Position numbers and translations under genes: made by a program. A stretch of 5,493 bases of DNA from Lachnospiraceae bacterium (GTDB taxonomy: Bacteria; Bacillota; Clostridia; Lachnospirales; Lachnospiraceae): contig JAGAAH010000075.1 of the NCBI GenBank assembly GCA_017615375.1, forward strand, positions 1 to 5,493, read 5' to 3'. The notes below the pieces were generated by a model, which saw nothing but the letters and a program-made list of their open reading frames with translations, was not told the DNA's origin and searched no databases. Positions 1 through 5,493 of the stretch are shown piece after piece; within the stretch, counting starts at the first letter, position 1; each line of letters opens with the position of its first letter.

Positions 1-600
1 GGCGCTTATCGGGATAATCTTGGCATCTTTGTTACGCATCTTAACGTTCTCTGTACACTTATTCATATCAAAATCGAAATAAGGCATTACATCTATCTTA
101 TTGATTATAACAAGGTCGCATATTGAGAACATCAATGGGTACTTAAGCGGCTTATCATCGCCTTCCGGTACGGACAGAATCATTGCATTCATACTCGAGC
201 CCGTATCGAATTCCGCCGGGCAAACGAGATTGCCGACATTCTCAAGAATCGCAAATTCAATCGACTTATCGGTTAATTCCTGTAATCCCTGTCTTGTCAT
301 ATCCGCATCAAGGTGACACATACCGCCCGTATGAAGCTGAATGGATTCAACACCGAGCTTGGCGATTGTCTTGGCATCCACATCCGAATCAATGTCCGCC
401 TCCATTACGCCGATTCTGTACTTATCCTTCATCTTACTAATAACCTGTGTAAGTGTGGTAGTCTTGCCGCTTCCCGGCGATGACATAAGGTTAAGTAAGA
501 ATATTCCGCGTTCTTTAAGCTCCTTACGCAGCTTATCCGCTTCTATATCATTACTTTCATATACACTTTGCTTAATCTCGATAATTTTAACTGTTTCCAT
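1..600 (-). CDS. hypB: Hydrogenase/nickel maturation GTPase HypB (3' end outside window)
   Basis: HypB is a cytoplasmic GTPase that, with HypA, delivers nickel to the large subunit of [NiFe]-hydrogenase during active-site assembly. The 200 visible residues carry the full family signature: P-loop SSPGSGKT (40-47), EAD (67-69) in the position of the usual EGD switch motif, the metal-site motif CHLDA (95-99), ENVGNLVCPAEFD (120-132), VPEGDDKPLKYP (144-155), the guanine-specificity motif NKID (167-170) and PISA at the edge (197-200). The metal ligands corresponding to the G-domain Cys-His and second Cys of characterised HypB are present as C95, H96 and C127. The CHLDA motif separates it from UreG. 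It is a short form: the N-terminus lacks the CxxCGC metal motif and the histidine-rich stretch found in some HypB proteins. The ATG at 600 has a GGAGG seven bases upstream. The gene begins 21 bases after the kinase stop with no terminator between, so cotranscription is likely. Probably only some 15-25 C-terminal residues are missing. Confidence 0.96.
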   Translation of the reverse strand, partial: METVKIIEIKQSVYESNDIEADKLRKELKERGIFLLNLMSSPGSGKTTTLTQVISKMKDKYRIGVMEADIDSDVDAKTIAKLGVESIQLHTGGMCHLDADMTRQGLQELTDKSIEFAILENVGNLVCPAEFDTGSSMNAMILSVPEGDDKPLKYPLMFSICDLVIINKIDVMPYFDFDMNKCTENVKMRNKDAKIIPISA

Positions 601-607
601 ATCATTG

Positions 608-612
608 CCTCC
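608..612 (-). promoter_or_regulatory. Ribosome-binding site of hypB
   Basis: GGAGG on the minus strand lies seven bases before the ATG at 600. It sits in the 21-base gap after the kinase stop codon, which supports the start call and independent translation of hypB from a shared message. Confidence 0.85.
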
Positions 613-621
613 GATGCTTAG

Positions 622-3600
622 TTATTTTAAAAGTTCTTCCATTCCGTCCCAATCTATATTGGTAAGGCACTTTCTTAAGTCTGCACAAAGTTTCTCTCTG
701 TCTTCATCAAGGAGATATCCTTCAAGCTGAGATATTATCATGTCCGCTGCATCGTAATCCATTTGCGGGACAATCTCTTTAAGGGCATTAATTGCTTCCT
801 TATACTCTTCCTCCGTACAGATTTCTTTTTCTTTCTCTTCGGAGCACTCTTCAAGTCTTGCAAGTTTCTCCTTATACTCTCCGTAAATCGAAAGAAGTTT
901 ATTGGTATTATCTCTTATAAAAGCTCTATCCTCGCGCTTGCCGGCTTCTTCGAGTGATAGTGCGAGTTCCGACAGCTCTTTTGCACCGATTATTCTTGCA
1001 GAAGTCTTCAATGCATGAACTTTTATAGTATACATCTTAATATCATCAGATTCGTACGAACTCTTAATTGCAGAATAGTTTTCATCTATTGTATCATGAA
1101 ACAGGTTAAGTGCAAAGATGAACGAGTCTACGCCACCGCTGTACTTGATACCGTTTTCAACCGATATACCTTCCGTGCTCTTAAGCCACGAATAATTATC
1201 AGGAAGTTCAACCTTTCCGGCATCCTCTGATGCTACGCCTTCCTCGATAAGCTCGTTCGGCAGGCACTTCATAATCGCAGTTTCGAGCTTTGCACTGTTA
1301 ATCGGTTTCTCGAGATGTCCCGTAAATCCAAACGATTCATAATATCCCGGTTCAACCTGGGCATTTGCCGTAAGTGCAAATACCGGAGTTTCATTATCGG
1401 TCTCTCTTATATGCTGAATCGTCTCTATACCATCCATATCAGGCATCATGTGATCGAGAAGAACTACATTAAACTTCTCTTTTGCCATAAGGCCGAGACA
1501 CTCTTTGCCGCCTGTTGCGGTGGTAAGATTAACCTTGGTTGACTTAAGCAACCCCTCTATAACCGATAAGTTCATAGGGCTATCGTCAACAACAAGCACT
1601 TTGGCATTAGGGGCACAGAATTTCGGAACGTAAGGACCCGCAGCTTCTACATCAACATGTTCATTAAACTCGCCAATCGGAGTTTCATCTATAATCTTCT
1701 GTGTAACTGTAAGAATGAATTCCGAACCTTCTCCGTACACACTCTCACACTTAAGTTCGCCGTCCATAAGCTCGGCAAACTGCCTTGAAATATCAAGTCC
1801 GAGTCCGGTACCTTGAATACCGCTGTTCTTTACTTCATCAAGTCTTTCAAATGCCGAGAAGAGCTTATCCATGTCTTCCGGCTTAACACCTATTCCGGTA
1901 TCTTTTACGGAGAATCTCAATTTACAGCTGTCTTCATCAATTGAATTACGCGCAACCTTAAGTACAAAACCGCCTTTTTCCGTATATTTTACCGCATTTG
2001 TAAGTAGATTAAGTATTATCTGCTTAATCTTACCCATATCACCGAATAATTTCTTCGGAATACGGCCATCTATATCTATATCAAACTTAAGGTCCTTCTG
2101 ATCGCTTCTTACCCTAATCATAGGTATTACGGCACGAAGCAATTCCTCAGGCTCATATTCCTGCTCTACAAGATTCATCTTACCGGATTCAATCTTGGAC
2201 AAATCAAGAATATCGTTTACAAGACCAAGCAATGATTCGGATGCATGCATGATATCCAGTGCGTGATTTACAATCGTCATGAAATAGTTCTTAGGAACTC
2301 CGTTGCCATCTTCACGCAATATAAGCTCATCCATACCCATAATCGTATTGATAGGCGTTCTTATCTCATGCGACATGTTTGCGAGGAATCTTGACTTCGC
2401 CGTATTGGCTCTCTCAGCTTCTTCTTTTGCTTCTCTTATCTCTTCATATTGACGTCTAATGATTGTTCCGGACAATGTTCGCCATACAACAAAACCTGCG
2501 AATAACATACCAAGTATTATACAGAATACCCTAACGCTCGTCTGCTCCATTGGTCGCGGCAACTTGGTTATATTAAATACCTCATCCTGATATACGGCAC
2601 CATTTGCGGCATCGACCACCTGAATATGCAATACATAATCTCCGTACGGAAGGTCTGTATATTCAAGGGCCGGAAGTTTACTCTGAACTTCCGTAATACC
2701 GCCATCCTTTGCTCCCTCAAGGAATATATGAAGGGTAGGGTCCATAAGCTTATAATTTAGTATGGAAGCCTTAATCTGAATACGTCCGAGCTCCGCCGGT
2801 ATGATATATTTACCTTCTTCGTCAGGTACTATTTCATTATCGTTTAAAGTTATTGACTTAACACCAAGTTTTACATCTCCGGATTGAACATAATAATTAT
2901 TGATGTTAACACGGCTTACTCCCGTTCTTCCTGCAATGTATAGATTACCGGCTTCATCAAGTTCGCTAAATGCGTTTCCCGTAGGTACACTCGATAAACC
3001 GTTTGAAGTTGTATAATGTTTGTATTCGAAAATATCTTTTTCAATTACATCCTTCGCTTTTGCACAATATATTCCGTATGAAGACAATATCCACAAATTA
3101 CCCGGCCTATAGAAATATATATCATAGTTATTGGAATATGGGAAATTAGCAACCTCCTTGATTTTCCCGTCCTTAAGAAATTCAATGGAATTTGATGTTA
3201 TTATCCAGATAACACCACGCTTGTCATCGCGCTTAATTCTTAAGATAACATCACTTGTAAGTCCGTCTTCTCTACCCCAATGGGCTATCTTATTACCATC
3301 TATAATATATACTCCGGCTCCGTCGGTTCCGATATATATTTGTCCGTTATTATCTTCCTCAACGGTAAGAAATACGGTATTGGCAATTCCGGAATCCTCG
3401 CCTATAGTCCTTACTATCTCTCCGTCTTTAAGAATTACAAGACCACCGTTGGTACATACATATATCGATCCGTCTTTTGCCTGTTTGACACATCTGCAGC
3501 CGTTATCTACCAATCCATTATCTTCGTTATAGGTAATAATCTCTCCGGCTCTCGTATAGCATACCAGCCCGATTCCGTTTGTATAAGTACATATCCATAA

Positions 3601-4839
3601 GTTTCCGGCTTTATCTCTTTCAAGGCATCTTATTCTTGTACCGTCAAGATATTCGGTGAGTTTGTTTGTTACACGATTATATCCCAGATCAACTGCCTGA
3701 AGTCCTTTATCCGTTCCTATATATAGATATCCGTTACTAAGGCAGGTTGAATTTACAACTTCTCTTCCAAGGTCTGCCTTTTCCGTTATATTAAGGAAAT
3801 TACTTGTCACAATTTCCATAACGCCCTGTCTTGATGACGTAAACCAAAGATTACCCTGGTAATCTTCCGTTATATTTTCTATGGCGCTGTTAAGCGGTAT
3901 GTTCTCAAGTATGTGAATTTTCTCATACTCATCAAGATACCCTACCATTGTATCCGCTATTATCCATAATCTGTTGCACGCATACGATATGCAACTTATG
4001 TTATTTGCAGGCGCTACATCTATCTCACGAAGATTCGACAGATTATCATCAAAACTTCCGGCATAAATCTTATCATGCTCCGTTCCCAAGTATACATATC
4101 CAACCTTGTAAGGATCTGCAAATATCGTGGTAATCTTGCCAATTCCAAGATCATCGCCATTAAAATATGCGCTTAATCGCTTACCCTCGAGGCGGTATAT
4201 TCCACCGTCACGCGTATTACCATAGACATTACCATCTGCATCGGAGGTCATTCTTATAATATACTCATTATTAAGCTGAGGATTATCCAAATTACCAAAT
4301 GTACCATCGGAATCAACATACGAAATACCGCTCGTAGATCCAACGAAAACAACTCCGTCCGCATTCTCCGCAAATGCTCGTATAGTGGAAGAAGGAAGTC
4401 CATCTCTGTACGTATAATGTGTACTTTCGTTTCCGTCAATTAATACGAAACCATTATCATTGGTTCCTACCCACAGTCTTCCGCGGCTGTCTTCAAACAA
4501 AGCTTTGGCACTTGTCAAACCACCGGATGAATCCTGTCTTTCAAATTCCGTACCGTCATATCTTATAAGTCCACTATATCCGCCAATCCAGATATATCCG
4601 TCACTCGTTGCGAGTATCGTATTGGCATCGGAAGTCGGAAGACCGTTTGTTGCATTATATAACCTTGCATAATAACCGCCTCCTTCTACCTGGCTGGTTA
4701 CGGCATAACCACCTCCGGACTTTTTATCGCTTTTTGTAGCATATGTCTTTTTAACAATGGAAAAAATAGGCAGACATATAGATATGCATAGAACAACTGC
4801 CAATGCCGCACTTACCGGGCGACGAACTTGTTTACTCAT
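622..4839 (-). CDS. Two-propeller hybrid sensor histidine kinase with receiver and Hpt domains
   Basis: A 1405-residue membrane sensor with a complete internal phosphorelay. Domains in order: a hydrophobic segment at 8-29 after RR, acting as anchor or signal peptide (possible cleavage after TYA, A34); 14 Reg_prop-like repeats over about 60-650, with WIGG, WVGT, FVGS, YLGT, LWFTSS, YIGT and similar strands every 40-50 residues, fitting two seven-bladed propellers; Y_Y_Y domain about 656-759; transmembrane helix about 771-786; short coiled coil 797-817 with no HAMP; HisKA with SHEIRTP and phospho-acceptor H824; HATPase_c with N-box N948, DTGIG (980-984) and GTGLGL (1010-1015); receiver about 1079-1195 with D1085/D1086, phospho-acceptor D1129, T1157 and K1178; Hpt about 1224-1328 with H1275 in HALKTSAR; then a helical tail to 1405. 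All catalytic residues are present. The front half resembles Bacteroides HTCS sensors, but Hpt replaces their AraC-type DNA-binding domain, so a separate regulator must be the output. The ligand is unknown; carbohydrate sensing is only the precedent of the class. ATG at 4839 is chosen over TTG at 4848 because AGGAGG lies 11 bases before the ATG but only two before the TTG. Confidence 0.95.
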   Translation of the reverse strand: MSKQVRRPVSAALAVVLCISICLPIFSIVKKTYATKSDKKSGGGYAVTSQVEGGGYYARLYNATNGLPTSDANTILATSDGYIWIGGYSGLIRYDGTEFERQDSSGGLTSAKALFEDSRGRLWVGTNDNGFVLIDGNESTHYTYRDGLPSSTIRAFAENADGVVFVGSTSGISYVDSDGTFGNLDNPQLNNEYIIRMTSDADGNVYGNTRDGGIYRLEGKRLSAYFNGDDLGIGKITTIFADPYKVGYVYLGTEHDKIYAGSFDDNLSNLREIDVAPANNISCISYACNRLWIIADTMVGYLDEYEKIHILENIPLNSAIENITEDYQGNLWFTSSRQGVMEIVTSNFLNITEKADLGREVVNSTCLSNGYLYIGTDKGLQAVDLGYNRVTNKLTEYLDGTRIRCLERDKAGNLWICTYTNGIGLVCYTRAGEIITYNEDNGLVDNGCRCVKQAKDGSIYVCTNGGLVILKDGEIVRTIGEDSGIANTVFLTVEEDNNGQIYIGTDGAGVYIIDGNKIAHWGREDGLTSDVILRIKRDDKRGVIWIITSNSIEFLKDGKIKEVANFPYSNNYDIYFYRPGNLWILSSYGIYCAKAKDVIEKDIFEYKHYTTSNGLSSVPTGNAFSELDEAGNLYIAGRTGVSRVNINNYYVQSGDVKLGVKSITLNDNEIVPDEEGKYIIPAELGRIQIKASILNYKLMDPTLHIFLEGAKDGGITEVQSKLPALEYTDLPYGDYVLHIQVVDAANGAVYQDEVFNITKLPRPMEQTSVRVFCIILGMLFAGFVVWRTLSGTIIRRQYEEIREAKEEAERANTAKSRFLANMSHEIRTPINTIMGMDELILREDGNGVPKNYFMTIVNHALDIMHASESLLGLVNDILDLSKIESGKMNLVEQEYEPEELLRAVIPMIRVRSDQKDLKFDIDIDGRIPKKLFGDMGKIKQIILNLLTNAVKYTEKGGFVLKVARNSIDEDSCKLRFSVKDTGIGVKPEDMDKLFSAFERLDEVKNSGIQGTGLGLDISRQFAELMDGELKCESVYGEGSEFILTVTQKIIDETPIGEFNEHVDVEAAGPYVPKFCAPNAKVLVVDDSPMNLSVIEGLLKSTKVNLTTATGGKECLGLMAKEKFNVVLLDHMMPDMDGIETIQHIRETDNETPVFALTANAQVEPGYYESFGFTGHLEKPINSAKLETAIMKCLPNELIEEGVASEDAGKVELPDNYSWLKSTEGISVENGIKYSGGVDSFIFALNLFHDTIDENYSAIKSSYESDDIKMYTIKVHALKTSARIIGAKELSELALSLEEAGKREDRAFIRDNTNKLLSIYGEYKEKLARLEECSEEKEKEICTEEEYKEAINALKEIVPQMDYDAADMIISQLEGYLLDEDREKLCADLRKCLTNIDWDGMEELLK

Positions 4840-4850
4840 CTGTCGCAAGA

Positions 4851-4856
4851 CCTCCT
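4851..4856 (-). promoter_or_regulatory. Ribosome-binding site that decides the kinase start
   Basis: A perfect AGGAGG on the minus strand. Its spacing is 11 bases to the ATG at 4839, slightly long but workable, and two bases to the in-frame TTG at 4848, too close to serve. It lies about 8 bases after the terminator stem, so the 5' hairpin and the ribosome site are almost adjacent in any kinase message. Confidence 0.85.
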
Positions 4857-4864
4857 AAGCCTAA

Positions 4865-4899
4865 AATAAAACTCCGGAAGTAACTCCCGGAGCTTTATT
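4865..4899 (-). terminator. Intrinsic terminator of the upstream membrane-protein gene
   Basis: On the minus strand a 13-base arm AATAAAGCTCCGG (4899-4887), a 9-base loop and CCGGAGTTTTATT (4877-4865) form a continuous stem with one G-U wobble. The 3' arm itself is U-rich and runs on into TTTA. Read on the plus strand the same spot has an A-C mismatch, so the minus orientation is favoured. It ends transcripts from the gene at 4961 and also lies in the predicted kinase leader. Confidence 0.82.
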
Positions 4900-4911
4900 A
4901 TTACTTCTTAA

Positions 4912-4940
4912 GTTATAAGTATAGACAAAAAGTATGTCTA
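4912..4940 (-). promoter_or_regulatory. Candidate sigma-A promoter for the kinase-hypB unit
   Basis: On the minus strand TAGACA (4940-4935, one mismatch to TTGACA) is followed by a 17-base spacer and TATAAC (4917-4912, one mismatch to TATAAT). Transcription would start near 4905, just before the terminator stem, giving a leader of about 66 bases. No other good -35/-10 pair was seen in the gap, and only about 25 bases lie between the terminator and the ATG. This is a consensus match only, without experimental support. Confidence 0.55.
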
Positions 4941-4941
4941 T
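4921..4941. repeat. Inverted repeat overlapping the promoter; candidate operator
   Basis: ATAGACA and TGTCTAT form perfect 7-base arms separated by 7 bases. The repeat covers the proposed -35 box and most of the spacer, a usual place for a repressor or response-regulator site. It could instead be a weak hairpin in the 3' untranslated region of the upstream gene, whose stop codon is 19 bases away. The cognate protein is not identifiable from the sequence. Confidence 0.5.
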
Positions 4942-4960
4942 TTAAGGTCTTCTTGAATAA

Positions 4961-5493
4961 TTATCTCAATTTTTCTTCTCTTTTTGCATAAAGTAAGAAG
5001 AAAAGAATCATGAATAACTCACCTATCATACTGATAAAAAATATCAAATCGAAATTTCCCGTAGCAGGGCCCAATGCCGAAAATGCAAACATAAGGAATC
5101 CGGAAAGGAAAAGATGAGGTGTTTTCTCTTTAATCCATACTATTATTCCGACTACTATAAGAGGAATTACTGCTCCAAACGAAAGAAGCGTACTTATTTT
5201 TTCTGCCCATAAAGGAGTCTTGGCAGAAGAATGTCTTATTACTTCTCCCATAGTCGTAATATCAAGTTTAATTGCTATCGCCTGTGCAATTCCAAGAATT
5301 ATTATTATTCCCGTAATAATCCACAAAACGCGCATCGCAGTTTTCTTAAATCTTAACGCATATCCGCAAATCGGGAAAATAAGCGGAATGAGTGCACCGT
5401 GACAGAGAAATCTTATACGGCTTACACCTTCTATAGGACCGTTCGGCATAAACTTACCAAATCCGATTAAAAACGCGTCAATAACCAATCCTA
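4961..5493 (-). CDS. Multi-pass membrane protein of unknown function (5' end outside window)
   Basis: The reading frame is open to the window edge and ends with TAA at 4961, so this is the C-terminal part, about 177 codons, of a longer protein. The first residue that could be taken as a start is a TTG at 5488, preceded by an in-frame glycine codon and without a visible ribosome site, so the true start is probably outside. Counting from that TTG codon as 1, hydrophobic segments lie near 26-45, 52-73, 101-119, 125-143 and 147-167, giving about five membrane helices. The protein ends in a basic tail, KREEKLR. Notable residues are RIRFLCHG (24-31) entering the first segment, the glycine-rich GPATGNFD (140-147) between the last two, and GE (156-157) inside the last. 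I do not recognise the family and see no catalytic motif. The terminator after it suggests it belongs to a transcription unit separate from the kinase. Confidence 0.85.
   Translation of the reverse strand, partial: GLVIDAFLIGFGKFMPNGPIEGVSRIRFLCHGALIPLIFPICGYALRFKKTAMRVLWIITGIIIILGIAQAIAIKLDITTMGEVIRHSSAKTPLWAEKISTLLSFGAVIPLIVVGIIVWIKEKTPHLFLSGFLMFAFSALGPATGNFDLIFFISMIGELFMILFFLLYAKREEKLR

Noticed and set aside
1..600. UreG (urease accessory GTPase) instead of HypB
   Set aside because: The CHLDA and ENVGNLVCPAEFD motifs are characteristic of HypB and not of UreG.
341..730. Plus-strand open frame of 129 codons
   Set aside because: It crosses the hypB/kinase junction antisense to two well-supported genes, has low-complexity Ser/Leu-rich translation and no ribosome site or recognisable domain.
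3131..3600. Two overlapping plus-strand open frames opposite the propeller region
   Set aside because: They are antisense shadows of the repeat-rich kinase, with no homology signature and no start signals.
4254..4439. Minus-strand 61-codon frame inside the kinase
   Set aside because: It is an alternative frame within the propeller coding sequence, with no ribosome site. The kinase frame is continuous across it, so it is not a frameshift product.
2890..4662. Propeller repeats as a DNA-level tandem repeat or recombination hotspot
   Set aside because: The blades are similar only at the protein-motif level. I saw no long near-identical DNA copies among them.
4865..4899. Bidirectional terminator
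   Set aside because: On the plus strand the stem has an A-C mismatch, and no plus-strand gene ends here, so only the minus-strand role is claimed.
5486..5488. TTG as the start of the membrane-protein gene
   Set aside because: The frame stays open to the window edge, no ribosome site can be seen, and the residues before and after it read as continuous protein, so the gene is treated as 5' partial.

Overview
The window holds three genes, all on the minus strand: the 3' part of a multi-pass membrane protein gene (right edge), a complete very large hybrid sensor histidine kinase gene (centre), and most of a hypB gene (left edge). AT-rich DNA (GC roughly 40% by eye), strong AGGAGG/GGAGG ribosome-binding sites, and a propeller-type hybrid kinase beside a [NiFe]-hydrogenase maturation GTPase suggest an anaerobic Firmicute, most likely a Lachnospiraceae member of the Butyrivibrio/Pseudobutyrivibrio kind. 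That placement is inference from style; no marker gene is present.

Layout in the direction of transcription (right to left). From 5493 to 4961 lies the C-terminal part of an integral membrane protein I cannot name. A 121-base gap (4960-4840) follows. It is dense with signals: an inverted repeat, a sigma-A-like promoter overlapping it, a strong intrinsic terminator hairpin and the kinase ribosome-binding site. From 4839 to 622 runs the kinase, 1405 residues. It has an N-terminal membrane anchor or signal, 14 Reg_prop-type blades (two seven-bladed beta-propellers), a Y_Y_Y domain, one transmembrane helix, HisKA, HATPase_c, a receiver domain, an Hpt domain and a helical tail. After only 21 bases hypB starts at 600 and runs off the left edge.

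How they may work together. The extracytoplasmic propellers plus Y_Y_Y should sense an external ligand. The signal would pass as a His-Asp-His relay within the one polypeptide (H824, D1129, H1275), ending on an Hpt histidine. No DNA-binding domain is fused, so a separate response regulator, not in this window, must be the output. The tight kinase-hypB junction, with no terminator, implies one transcript and raises the possibility that hydrogenase or nickel-enzyme maturation is linked to this sensor. The sequence does not prove that link. The terminator separates the upstream membrane protein from this unit.

There are no RNA genes, mobile elements, CRISPR arrays or long non-coding stretches. 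The components belong to known families. The least ordinary parts are the layered regulatory gap at 4840-4960 and the pairing of a 14-blade phosphorelay kinase with hypB.
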